Positions 26,367 to 39,546 of a DNA stretch of 64,000 nt are shown here, piece by piece. Under the pieces are notes generated by a model. That model searched no databases. It saw only the letters and a program-made list of their open reading frames with translations, and was not told where the DNA came from. Each line of letters opens with the position of its first letter. Position 1 is the stretch's first letter. Position numbers and translations under genes: made by a program. This DNA comes from Centropus unirufus (taxonomy: Eukaryota > Chordata > Aves > Cuculiformes > Centropidae), in contig VYZI01000195.1 in NCBI GenBank assembly GCA_013397695.1, positions 341,162 through 405,161 of the forward strand. The letters run 5' to 3'.

Positions 26367-29300
26367 AGAAATCACGATCTGTCGCTTCCTGTGGAAAATC
26401 ACGTGGACCAATTTTAGGCTCAGATGACTCAGGGAGCTGGATAGAATAGCAGGCTGCCAGGGACACAGCTCGTTCTTTGTCTTACATCTGAGGTAACGTC
26501 GGTGGTGAATGGGAGAGAGCAGAAGGAAGGGTTCAATGCACAGGGAACTGCAGGGAGCATCTATTGGATCTGGCTATAGCTATCTTGGTGAGCCTGAGAA
26601 GGCAGAAGGAGAACAGAAGTAGAAAGCTCAGACAACAACCATTTCTAATGCCTACTTGTCCAGCACAGATGCAGGTTCAAGTCATTCCCTTCAAAGTTTC
26701 CAACCATTCACTGTGACAAATTTTGAGATAGATCCAACTTTAGGTAGAGGAAGCAAGTCCAGAGGAGGTAGGATTTTAAGGGGAATTGCCAGCAAGAGCA
26801 GGGAGCATGGTTGCCACCTACTGTTCATGGTAACTGAAGCATCCTCAAAATGTCACTAGAGTCCTTTGAGTGGGCTGGTGAGTAGGTCATTTTCCTCTCC
26901 CCAAAAGTCTAAAAAAAAATGTGCCAAGACATATTGTCTGGGCTAGCTGTCTAGCTATTTGGAGAGCATCTGGGGAAAGCAGCAACTGTAATCACAATGT
27001 CTGTACATTGAAGCAGATAAATAAATCAGGATTTTAAATGTGTGTTTTGGCAGCAATTTTGAAGCTAAAAGCCTGTTGTTTAAGGAGACAGGAGAAATTT
27101 GAAAAAGACAAGAAGCAGCCAAAGGAAGTCTGAGGAAACTATAATAAAAGCTATGGGGATATATTTTCTCCATACATTTATATATGCTAAAAATTTATTA
27201 AGCAGTTTAATTATTGTTGAGGAAGTTTAGCTTAATTCAATTAGTTGTAGTTCTATTTTCACTTTCTCTAGCCAGAAAGACACAAAAAAGCATGAGAGAC
27301 AAATGAATTTTCCTGATTCCTCTCAAATGATCATATGTTTGTTTTTGGTGAAATTCTTTCAAACATGGTTGGCCCTGACATATATCACTCGCTGTGAGTA
27401 GGGGTGCTTCAGTGTGGAAAGGAGAGAGCAAGTCTAATATTTTGTAAGGCTAACTGTTGCAGGATAAATTCTATAATGGTTATAGGCTCGACTGTCTCCT
27501 TTACTCACTCCACTGACCTGCACTCTGAAGCCTCATTCAAATAGTTCTGTGAAGGCTTTGCCTTTCTGGCCACCATTAGTACCTGCAGCAGATGAGAATA
27601 GTCCTTGGACTTCCTGATCCTTGTCTCTCCCAAAGAAAAATTTATCAAGAAGTCCAGATTGTCGAGAAAAACATTGAAAGGTGAATTTTTCCCACCCTTG
27701 TGGTCCTCCTCTTCCTCCTTCCCCCTTAAAAAGTGGCATAACCAGCCTATCAGGATTGTATGCGTTTCTGATTTAACCCAGTTATTATTTTTAGCATAGT
27801 GGTTTAAAGCCTAGAATTTAAACTTTTATCGTTAAACACCAGAATTTGAAGTCTTAGTACTGATGCTTTCACAAGTTGAGATAACTCAAGGAAGTTTGCA
27901 TTTCAGAAAGAGCAGGATGTTCCCCCTCAGGTCAAACCAACTCCTCTAAGGTAGCAGAAGTTGCAAAGTGCTCTCACCTATGCAATTTTGAATACTTTGG
28001 TGTGTCTGGTTTAGTGTATTATACAAGCAGCCAAGGGTAAGTAAATTTTAAATCAACTATACAAAATGAGGAGAGAAATATCAAAAGGGTTTTCAAATCC
28101 ACTTTTCATACTGTCATTCCAATATATACTTTGGGTCTAACTATCTAATAGAATTCTAGTCCTAGTCTAATGGGATTGTTGTAGATTTCTGTCAGAATTT
28201 CAACCAAGAACCAGTGTTTAATTAAATTTTGCTGCAAAAAATATCAAACAAAAATAAGTGTCCTTATAAAAAAATAAAAATTATAGTACTGACAGCTATT
28301 ATAGATTTTTGTGAGTTGAAATTAAAATAATTTCCTGTTTGCATCTGACATGGAAGTTCAATTTTGCATTTATAGAGAAATGAACTGAGATGCTTCAGTC
28401 ACAAAATGACAACTTGGTACTATAAGTATAAAATCTAACAGAAAAATTAAATAATTGGAATATTACAAACTGAGTTCTTAGTAAGGAGCCTTATTCATCT
28501 TTTCATCAGTTTAGTTCATTTTCTTAGTATTTTGGATTTAAGGTACATATTATTACCTTGAAAGATAAATATGTTGTACCAGAATCTCTCAAACTCTGAT
28601 TTCTGCAGTAGTAGTATTCTGCAAAACCAAAGCAATTACTCAGTTGTACTATTTATTTTACTATATGTAATCTTAGTCATTTTAGGTACATTTAAAATGA
28701 AATAAGTCTCCTAACTTCAGAATCAGGGTAGTACATAGCAAGATTAATCTCCTCACTCTGGAGTGTGATACACCACTGACCTTGGATTCCTTTGATGAGC
28801 TAAAAACATGGAAAATAACCTGGTAAGTACTCAGAACTCATCAAAATGCCAATCTTTATTTCTTGCAAATCATATGCAAATCAACTTAGAACAGCTGTTC
28901 CCAATTCGCAGTCAGTGATCTGCAAATAACATATGGTGTGACTTGTTTTCCTTCTGACCATTAAATCACATTAAATGACAGAGGAACAGAGAAAATACTC
29001 TTCCAATATATTTTTCCATATAGAAGGATGCTGCCATTTCTACGGACTACTAATTTAACTGGAGAAGGATGTGGTCCACAAATTACATTCCTTTTTAAGT
29101 ATGACACATAATGTAGAAGTGTTGTCAAACTCTAGTGCACGTTATCCAGTGTAGCATGTTAGAAAAGCTACATAGGTATTCAAATATCGAGATCAGCTTA
29201 GCATTGTATATCATAACTCCAGCTGATTTCATGTACACTTCAACATTCACAAAGAATGTAAAGTGGATGGCTAACGTGCAGAAGATCTCTTCAAGTATCA

Positions 29301-31961
29301 ATATGGAAGTAGTAGACCGTTGTAGTAAGATTGTTTGATTCTACTGCTTATTGTTTTGTGGGTATCTCAATAGAGAGCCTCATTTCTTTCTTCATCCCTT
29401 TAACTTTTCTAAGCTAAAAAATGTTTCAGTTTGACAGAAGTACAGGGGTTGTCTATATTAGAACAACAGGTGACTAGAACATTTTATTAAAAAAATGTAG
29501 CTTTAAGAGAAAAAAAATCCATCCTTTTTAATTAGTGGAATATTAAACTGAAGAATACTATTAATCACTGTTTTTTAATTCTGCATACTGTACTCAATGA
29601 GTGTGACTGCAGTACAGAGAGTAGTTCTATCAGCACGTTTGGTATAATTCATGTGTAATAGCTATCATTTGACTGAACATTACTGGTTTTATTATAATTA
29701 ACCTATGACTGACATTATCTAGTAAGGAACTGTTTTGAAATTGAATATATGTTACAATTACCTTGAGATTTAGAGTGTTACCTAGAGCAAAAACTACTTA
29801 GGGTTAGGAACATGGTACCTGACTTAATCTTTTTGCTAGGCAGCACTTGACTGGAAACTATATTGAAAGTAGCTATCCAAAGGAAGTTGGCATGGGCATC
29901 CACGAGGAATCAGTAGTATTGACTCAATTTATGTTTGCTTTAAGATGATCGGACTGACGTCTATTATGTATACCCTAATTTAAAACTATACAAAAAGAGA
30001 GAACAGAGCAAGGCATAACAAAGTCCAGAATGTCTGGAAAGTAAAGCAAGCAGTTCTGGAGAAATTTATTAACTGCCACTATCTTTCCACAACATTTCTC
30101 CAAATTTTCATAGAGAGTATCCTTATGTAAGTATAGGCACTGCACTGACATGTATTCAACTTGTTACAAAAGTCTAAATTTGTCTGTACATAAACAGGTA
30201 TTAATGAAAAAAAAGGACCCTCTACTGCCTAATAGGGAATATACTGAGGGTGAGAGTGGTGCAGTGATACAGTTTTCACAAACTTAAAAATACCTGGTTG
30301 TGTATTAGTAGCAGGATTATTAAATTCCACAACTTTCTGGGCAAGGTTTGAGAAACCTTTCATCTGGTCATTTCTTTTAATTAGATATTATGATAACGAA
30401 TGGCCTATTTAATACTTAGTGCATAAATTAGTTAGGTCAGAGGGTTGATCTCCTCATGTAAATACATTAATGCCACAGGCCCACTTTTATGTGCCAAAAA
30501 CATTTTTTTATGATGATCCATCATTATTCAGCCCATTATGCATTACCTTCTAAACTCTTCAGTGGTTGCAACTGCCCAACATGTAGTTCACATATCTCCC
30601 ATTTCACCTGGGGCCCTACACATCTCCTCCCTGCCTACTTGTCAGAACTTACTGCCCACTGCTTTTTTCCCACAGCTTTGCCTTGTAGTAACTCTTTTCC
30701 TCCATGAGTTGAATTGCCTTGACTCAGCCCATACACCATTAAGCCTTTATCAACACACCATTTCCTTCTTTCTGTTTAGACACTAACTTAAAACATTAGC
30801 TTCCATTTTGCCAATAGAACTGGATTAAATGCACCGGCCCATGGTATTTCTATCTTATACAATTGTGGTGTTGGAATGGGCGGAATTCCACAGTGTAATT
30901 AGCCCAAAGGTGGCTTCCCATCAGTATTGCCATAATGTATATACAGAGAAATTATCCTTGTGTTGATAAACACCTCACTCATTTATATGATAGTTCATTC
31001 TCCTAGAATTTTTCTTTCCTTTTTTTTGTCTTTCAAGAGCTGGTGTCGTTGTAACACAAATATCAACAGAGGAGATTATTTTTAACATGCCTTTTGTTTG
31101 TAAGCTGAAGAACTGAGCTGTAGGAGCCTCGCTTTTCAAATGCCACATTCATAGTAATTTCCTACAATCCCAGATAAATGTTGCAGTGTTCTGTAACAAG
31201 TACTCCAAGAGCAACTCTTTTCTAGGACCTGATCTGAAGCAATTTTCTTTAGGTGGTCTTAAGTGTTCTAGTGGTTCTAAGCATTAATGTGCGCCTAAGA
31301 GGACCTTATAAACACTAGCCAATTTTAAGTTGACTAAGCTTGATGAGCAACTTTAAAAGTACAGGATGCACGCTCCAACCATTAATCATCCTAGCCTTCT
31401 GTAGCCTTTAGGAGAATAATAATCAGATTAATCTGCTATGTCAAACTTAAATTGTTTCTTTAAAAAGATTTTTTGATCTCTCATGCCAGGTCCTGACTTT
31501 ATTTGCACTAACATCCACAAAGAACTTGATTTGATTCAAGAGATTTATTTTGGATTTACACCACTAGAACTCAGAAGAATGTTTACAAGTGGATTGAAGA
31601 CATGATATATTTTTCCAGGTTTCTAGATATCATTTAATCTATTCAGCTGTAACATTTTAGGATGATTAAGTAGGTGGAGGTTTTTGGCAGAGCTGGAGGT
31701 GCACTACAATTGATTTTCTTGAAATGTTGTCCTGTGAATTTATTCAAATTCCAAATAATCAAATCCTGAAAACAAATTTATTTTTGTAAGAGGCAATTTC
31801 TCTGACTGTAAACTTTGGGGAAAATTTGAAAATTTTCCTTTTTTTCTTGTTGTGCATATTGAGATGAGTTGTAAATTAGGCTATTTGGTAAAATGGTTAA
31901 ATGATTTTTGTCAAGTATTTTCCCCATGCAGTTTTAATAAGGCTGTCATTCCTAGACTCAA
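26367..31961. other. Unique sequence, no gene seen
   Basis: The first 600 bp (26400-26860) are somewhat richer in G and A than average, with unrecognised short frames. The rest is AT-rich. No exon, RNA gene or transposon was supported. The proline/cysteine-containing overlapping frames at 30489-30786 have no family resemblance. Confidence 0.5.
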
Positions 31962-32425
31962 GTAATGGTTCAGGTTGGAGCAGACTTTAAAAATCATTTA
32001 GTTCCATCTCCTCTGCCATGGACAGGAACGTCTTCCACTCGACCAAGTTGCTCATGACATCGTCCAGCCTGGTTTTGAGCACCTCCAGGGATGGGGCGTC
32101 CATGACTTCTCTGGGTAACCTGTTCCAGTTCCTCATCAACCTCACAGTAAAAAATTTCTTCCTAATATGTAATCTAAATCTCCCCTCTTTCAGTGTAAAA
32201 TTTTTGCCCCTCATCCTATCACTACACTCCCTGAAAAAGAACCCCTCCCCAGCTTTCCTATAAGTCTCCTTTAACTGCTGGAAGGCTGCTGAACAGGCTC
32301 CCGGGAGACTTCTCTTCTGTAGGCTGAACAATCCTATCTCTCTCAGCCTGTCCTCATATGGGAGGTGCTCCTGCTCTCTGATCATCTTTGTGGTCTTCTT
32401 CTGGACATTGCGCTGACAAATCTGT
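31962..32425 (-). mobile_element. CR1 LINE, short 5'-truncated copy with an uninterrupted ORF2 C-terminus
   Basis: The plus strand starts with 'atggttcaggttggag', the reverse complement of the CR1 3' end, and runs through 'ctctgggtaacctgttccagttcct' and 'cctcatatgggaggtgctcctg' to about 32425, where CR1 similarity stops. The matching minus-strand sequence encodes HLPYEDRLREIGLFSLQKR and further on RNWNRLPREVMDAPSLEVLK, both hallmarks of the CR1 ORF2 C-terminus. Unlike the other copies, this stretch has no stop until the natural end region near 31987. The 5' boundary is approximate. Confidence 0.92.
31987..32415 (-). pseudogene. CR1 ORF2 C-terminal fragment, frame still open
   Basis: About 143 codons of the ORF2 polyprotein C-terminus (downstream of the reverse transcriptase), ending at the TAA/TAG region near 31987-31989. 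The open frame continues upstream into non-CR1 sequence to 32571, giving 194 codons in all, with about 50 N-terminal residues of unrelated origin. Without endonuclease or reverse transcriptase it cannot retrotranspose. The preserved frame may reflect a younger insertion or chance; nothing in the sequence shows it is expressed. Confidence 0.75.
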
Positions 32426-32880
32426 GTCCTTCCTGTGCTGATGTTGATCCGAAATAATTTTTTAAACTGAAACATTGGCACACATGTTTTTCTATTGATA
32501 TCAGTTGGATACTTCTTATTACAGGATATGGGAGTGCTTGCAGTCACTGTGACAGTACAGAGCACTTTCACATCACTGCCTACTCAAATTATTTCTACAG
32601 AAGAAGGGTAAGAAGGGAGAATGATGGAAACTAGCTTTTTTTTAAATATTTTTATTGCAATCTTGGCAACTATCTGTCTGTCCCCCTGTGTTAATAACCA
32701 GTTTTTTGGAAGCTGATTATTCACAGGTAGAATTGTCTTGGGACTGTTTGTAAACCATAAAGGGGTCAGGGAGAGATTGAAAAAAAAGGTGTTCAGAGAT
32801 GCAAAACACTTTGTGTAACATTCTGTGGAGTAATTAGTCACTCAGTGAAACAGTCTGTAACACAGGGTAGCATTTTGTCT

Positions 32881-32912
32881 TGGATGAACTTAAAGATGGA
32901 TGAACTTAAAGA
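32881..32912 (+). repeat. Perfect 16-bp tandem duplication
   Basis: The unit tggatgaacttaaaga occurs twice in tandem with no mismatch. Confidence 0.95.
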
Positions 32913-33458
32913 CTAAAATATAAGTTTTTTTAAGAGACCACTACTGAGTTCAATATTCTCAAAATTAAAAATCTGCACCTGCCAATGAAGATCTATGAGT
33001 GCTCTGGCAAGGTACAGCTACAGGCAAACCTACATGGTGAGCTGAAAATAGCCTTGTGTACCACACTCGCATTCCCCTGGCCAGAAGAAATTCAGCTGTG
33101 GTAGTAAAGCCATGCAGCCTTCTTGCAGGAGCTATAATAAATCAAAGGCAGCACTTTGCTAACATGACTGTACAGCTTCTGGATCAGGTTTTTTTCTACT
33201 GTTGTTAGACTTGGGTTCTTTTACACTTGGTTTGCTAGGTGTGTAGGCTGACAAACTTGACTCTGCCTGGACTTGTCCCTGTAGCAAAAGACTGAAGTCC
33301 TGTGGGAAAAAAGGATGTAATCGTTTAACATAAGTCTGTATTATAATCACATGCATTAAAGGCTGAATTAATGTTGTGCAGGAAACTTTACTATTGGCAT
33401 TCTCCGATTTTTTTGAAAGGATGATGTTGAAATTTTAATAAAGTTCTTTTAATATCTT

Positions 33459-33474
33459 GTGCGTGTGTGTGTGT
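33459..33474 (+). repeat. (GT)n microsatellite
   Basis: A short GT run, interrupted once by GC near its start. Confidence 0.9.
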
Positions 33475-36400
33475 ATCATCTCACATGCCTATGAAATCAA
33501 ACATTCTTTTTAAATGTATAATGCCTAAAAATTCCTGTAAAATTTTTAGCTTTCCTATTTATTTGAAGCCAATGATCTGAAAAATACCACTAATTACATG
33601 TTGTGTAAAAAAACCTTACTTCCATCTGTCAACTTTAAATGAGATGCCTAACAATATCAGTTATTATCCTTTGTTTCTTGATTTTGGAGAAAAGACAAAA
33701 GATGAAGACCTACTTCCACAACTGACTGCTCATCATTAATTTGTAGAATTGTAATATTCCCATTCCTTCCTAAGAAAATATAATATTTTGTTCCCACTGC
33801 TCGCAGTAATTTTCATTATTTTATCCAAACCCTTCTTTGGCAGTTACTGTTCCAAGATAATGGCATGGCTGAAACAGACTTTACTACTCTGGTTGATGTT
33901 ATGCTTCTGTTACCTATTATGCATTGATTATTTTTGCATTATTATTTTCTAGGAATTTTAATACAGCCAGATTGTTTACTTTTAGAACACATAATTTAAA
34001 CAGAATTTTTTCTTGATATTTCAAAACAATTTTAAGCAGTTATGATTTCTAGAGTCCCATTAATGCCTATCAGTACTTCAGATTGTTCTTTGTTCTAATT
34101 CCTTCTGAACTGACAATATGGAATATCAAATCCCCTTTAATTTCAAGTTCAAATAAAATTTAAAATAAGAATTTAAAATGTTGTTTTTTAAATCCTTCCC
34201 GAAGCCCTAGTAAGCTTCTCTGTATTATTCAATGCAATAGATTATAGATCACTTGCCAATTTGTCTATTCTCTTTGTTCAATTCTTTCCTTTTTTACTGT
34301 TATTAAATGTGCAATGTATCAGTCACAACATGCAACTCCAGAATATTTAATTATAATTATTTAATAATTCAATTAATTCCTAATATATGCTAGACAATGT
34401 AACATTCATGAAAAGTCCTAGTGACTTCATTCTTCACAAAAGGCACCATATGAAAAAAAGCAGGAAGATCTGTCCAAGAATGTGAAATAAACACAGAGGT
34501 GAAAAATAACAAGACAGAATGAAGGCAAAATATTCCTTGATAGTGCTAGGCATGCAAAATATAATGGAGTCCTGCAGAGCTTTTAACATGATGATAAGAA
34601 GTGTAAAGATGAGGGTATAACTGAAATATTAAAATTATGTGAATAACAGACACAGAAGAGGAATACCTCAAACAATCCTCAGTACTAGCCATCTTTGTGT
34701 AGCCTTACATTAGTTTATTAAAGGTGGGAAGAAGAGCTTAACCGAACACAGCTTTATATTTCATAATTTGTTCATATTTAAATTGATAGTCTCTTGTTAT
34801 AGACCAACCTTTCTGTGTCTTTATTTTTGTTCTTGCACAGCTCATCAGAGCCACATTTGCAGCAGCAGAGGGGTGGGAGGAGGAGCCAGACTTGCAACCT
34901 TTCATTAGCACTATGAGGAACATCCATATTAATACATAGCTTTGAGAACATCCATTAGCATTGTTCTAAAAACGATTGTCTGGGAATAAATATATATAGC
35001 ATATTCCATATAGTTTCAACACAACAGTGCTCTGCATTTGGAAGTTTTTACTTAAGTGATCAGATTTCTGAAAGAAATATAACATATTTTACTATTTTTA
35101 ACCAAATTTTGCTATTAGTATTTTTGATTGCTACAACTTTGACATTAGTTTGCCTAATACAGATCATAAATATACAGAGAACATGACAGGAACGGTATAG
35201 AATCCAGTCATAGGACAGAAAATCCCATGGGTTAAGCCATCGAACTGGAAAGAAAATACTGAAAAAAAAAGTGCTCTGCCCTCTAAACTAAGTATATCTT
35301 CTGTGCTTTAAGAATTATCATTTTGGCCCCTGCTGACCTGTCAAAATGGGTTAGTTTCAGAAAAAAATATACTACTTGAAAGGTCAGACCACAGGCAATT
35401 GAACTCAAGAATCAGTTACGAGTGACCCCAAACAGTCATCAGATCTCAGCAAGTGGTTGAAGGAAAGGGTATCAGTCAAAGCATAAGAGTACACCATTGG
35501 TTTAGAGTGATCTCTTTAATAAATGATTTTTCCATTATAAATGTTTTCTTAATTGTGTGGCAATAATTACTCAAGGGGATGTTGAGACTGGAAAATATGA
35601 CAACAGCAATTAAGACGTACAAGCAAGTATGAGAGAAGGGCATGAAAAGCTTTTTCAAAGAGACATTCTTTCCTTTCTTACTGGTAAAGTAGAACAAGTC
35701 TCATATTTAACTCTGTAAATGAATCCACCAGATTAAGAGAGGGAAATAGTTCTAAGTAAACTCATTCCTAAATCTACGCGATGGTGGGCATATTCTAATT
35801 AATTTCAGTGGCGATATTTTTCCTTCTATAGTTTTTTTTGCTGTACCTATTTTAAATTTTATGTGGTGATTATATGATCTCAATAATATCCTCCACTGGC
35901 TCAGTGCAGAACTTAAATCCAGATCCAGCTCAACTAACCTCAGGAAACTGAATTATCTATGATAGGAGTGCAATTACTAGCTGCTTCCTGGAGCCAACAG
36001 AGAATGACAGATCCTGAAAGGCTCTCCCACTACAATATCATAAATGACTTCTCAGTACATATCACTGTGAACTCGAAGGACTCTAGGGAAACCAGACTTC
36101 TAATATAGGTATCTGAAGGCGAGACATATTTTGCCTTGGGCCTCCAGTTTTGATATCTGATTAGGACTGAAATTAGATGTTTCAAGTAGCCTATTTTAGT
36201 TTATATGAGTATTTTGCTCTGAAGAATCTTGTCTAAGTTACGTAGGATATTTACCCTTTTAGGAAAAAAAACTTAGAAAAAAGAATAGTGGTATCCCTGT
36301 GTTAGAGATGGGGAATTCAGCTTAAAAAGAGTGAAGTACGGATCAAAGACTCAGGAGAACTTCTGAGGTTTTCAGTTCTTTGCCCAGTGTCAGTCAAAAC

Positions 36401-36793
36401 TGCAGATCAGAGGGAGAAGCCTGAAGCAGGAGCTTATGGTTCTCCCATCTTGTTCTTTAAGCTCAGCACTAGCCTTTAAGCTGTGGAAGACAGAGCAGAA
36501 ATGCTGCAACATCAGTTTCTTTACAATGCTGGAAACCTTACTTTACATTTTCTGTCTGGAGTGTAGTACTTTAATCATAGTGCAAGATCTATGGCCATAA
36601 TTTGTCCCATTCAGTTCTACTGTTAAATAAAAGATGTACTTGTTGCTGATCTGAATGGAAAGCATTTACTGTGGAAAGCTATTTCTTTGTCAGTGGTAAT
36701 GTAAAATCATTGTACCTTCAATACTTGAAATTTGTTGAATTAGATTACTGATTACTGATCATCCTTTACTGAAAACTGCGAGATTTATAGCTT

Positions 36794-36821
36794 ATTTGTA
36801 TAAATTTGCATTTATACAAAT
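36794..36821. repeat. Perfect inverted repeat, 12-bp arms, 4-nt loop
   Basis: The left arm ATTTGTATAAAT (36794-36805) is the exact reverse complement of the right arm ATTTATACAAAT (36810-36821). The loop is TTGC. It is AT-rich, so the stem is of modest stability. Confidence 0.95.
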
Positions 36822-39529
36822 GTAAAATGAACTACACTTCCAGCTATCTATGATGCACAGTGTTATTAGAGCTAATTTGTATATCCTGGGAACCAAGCTG
36901 TGTTAGCTGGCACTACAAAGCTCACTGTTCCAGACTTACATGAATTGGTGTAGTACCTTCTGTGCCCGGTTGTGGTACTAATACCTACTGTAATCACTCT
37001 AACCATCTCTGCTGTGTCCAACTTTGGAACAAACCATATCATATGTATCCAAAATACTATGACGTTTATTTACAAAATCTTTAGTTAACGGAATATATAA
37101 CAAGCAAGTTCCTACTTAAAATTTCTGAAAGGAAGACAGACTTAAAATGTAGTTCTGGTAAGAACTTGAAGTCTCCCTTTATTTTTATGATTATTTTTTT
37201 GAGCAATTATTGGGGTTTTTTTGGTATGTGGACAAGCAAATTGTGCCTCTCCTATAGGTAAAATAGGTAAAATAAATAGTTTAACACAATTTTCTCAATG
37301 AGTATCTAAGAACAAATTAAAATAAAAGCTTCATTAATTCATTCAGTGAAAAAAAATCTGTGTATCAGTGACAGTTTGGGTTCGTTACTCTTGTCAGATG
37401 TACAACAGATTTCCACAGTGAAATGTCTAAAGTACTAAAAGCTGTTTTATTTGTTGTTCCTTGAACATAACCTCTCAGTGTCTGTAGAATCAATGTCCTT
37501 TTTAGAAATATATAAACACTGAGTCCAGAAGTCCAGATACCCTTCCGTCTATGCCGGACTTTTGAATTTGATTGAGTTCTAATTTCCAAGGAGAATAAAG
37601 GGTTCACTAAATGATCGTTGCATAATACCACTATGCGTTAACCCTGAAGTATAAAATTAAGGTGAGAGCTATCTTTGCAAAATGACCTGGGTATTACAAT
37701 ATCTCCCTGCACTTTCAAATGCCGCATATTCGTCCACACGCCCATGCTTCCACCACTGCTTGTCTAGAGCACTTTGCTTTAAAAAGAAGCCTCAGATATC
37801 ACAGAATGGACCGGTTCTATGCTTTAATAATTGATCATTTGATAGACTTACAGCATCAAAGTTAGGCACCTTCTTGCTTGGCACAGCACATCACTTGCTT
37901 TGACCCACAGACAAAAGGTGAGTTGCTCATGTATGGGATTTTGCTGCCTCAGATAAGGCTTAGTGGTTAAACAGCATTTATCAATAATAGATATAGACAC
38001 ATAGAATTCACATACCAGCACAGAGTTTTACACAAAGTATTGCCAGAATGGTAGCCAGAAATTAGCTTTAGCTTTTTGCCTAGTGAATGTACAAACCCGT
38101 AGGAGTCTGCCTTTATTTTTGCATCTGCCAAAAAACTTCACTGTTTCATCCAAAATAGAATACCATCAAAAGAAAAAAAACCACTCCATCACACTGCATA
38201 GCCTGTTGTTTGAAATGTCTTCTAAGGGGAAAAAAAAAATTCAAATCACTGCAAGAAATATTTGAACTGTATTTTCCCCCAGGAAAAGTATGGTTATAAC
38301 AGAAAACAGTTGACTAAAAATTAGATTTTCTACATTTTAAGGTATTTCTTGAGAGAAAAGACAGGAGACAATTTAGGGCTAAGAATTCTGATTAGGGAAG
38401 GATGTATTCCTTCAGCCAGCCATACAGACAGAAGAAAACAAAATTTCATTTCTGTTCTTTGTGTTTGCTGGGGGCCTACACTTGCTCTGTTGCTTTCTCA
38501 GTCATCACCTCAATTAATATCTTCTGTTTGTTGCAGGGGAAGGTCAGAGGTACACCAAGTGCTGAGGGAGTTAGTGGGGTTCACATGCTGAGGAGTGCTG
38601 CAGGGCTCTCCCTGAGGATACTCTTGATCTTTTGCAGCTTCCTCCAGATTAGATGGAGTTTACTCTGCTCAGAAAGAAATGTTATGACTGCGTGAAGGGA
38701 AACAACTGTCCCCTGAAAACAACACCCAGGAGCAAGCCCCACCCCTGGTTCTTCCTTAACCCAATTCCAGACATATTTCTGTGCAGCACGCTTTTCCTGA
38801 GTTCACAAAATTCTTATTACCCCATCACTTTCTGATGGGGAAAGGGAGCAGGGACCTCTCCTTGCAGATCTCTGACCCTGGCAGAGCATTCTGAACTGTG
38901 TCATGATTGGGGTACGCCTGAGGCTTTCTCTTTTGCATCCTGAATAGTACCAGTCTTTGTTGCCCTATTGGCCTGTGCTTGAATGAATCGTTTGGGTGAA
39001 TGACGTATTCCTTGACATTATCCTTGTTGATTTCACAGAGAAGGATATTAAAATGACCTAGCTTCATTATTCATGTGATAGTCACTGATAAAATCCCTGT
39101 ATTTACTAAATTCTATCACACTATGATACATGACAGCCCACATTTATTATAAGCAATATGTTGGCTTTTACAAAATGCTTTCTTTTTTTCAAACAGCAGA
39201 GCTTCATAGGAAAATGCTTGAATCTCTGTTTTTGCAGTTCTATCAGCCAAAACTGGATAAAGCAATAAAGCAAAAAATATGGAACACAGAACTAGAGCAT
39301 TGTTAGAAAGAAGCATGAATAAGCTACATTTTACATATCTTAATGTTTAAAAGGAAATTATTGTGCATTGTTTATCACCATACAGGAAAAAAATCATACC
39401 TTCCATCATAGAACATATACTCTACGTTGTTTAAGTGAAACGGTACAGATACATCTGGCATTTCTTACTCATACAAGTATTATTTGAAAGGAAAAGACAT
39501 GGAAGATGTGCAATTTCCCATTTTTCTTC

Positions 39530-39546
39530 AAAAAAAAAAAAAAAAA
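39530..39546 (+). repeat. Poly(A) run (17 A)
   Basis: A homopolymer of about 17 A. No retrotransposon body is visible upstream, so it is not assigned as an element tail. Confidence 0.9.

Noticed and set aside
38653..38835. 60-codon frame with several cysteines preceded by a weak acceptor
   Set aside because: No donor or partner exon is seen and no known family. Cysteine spacing does not match a domain I recognise.
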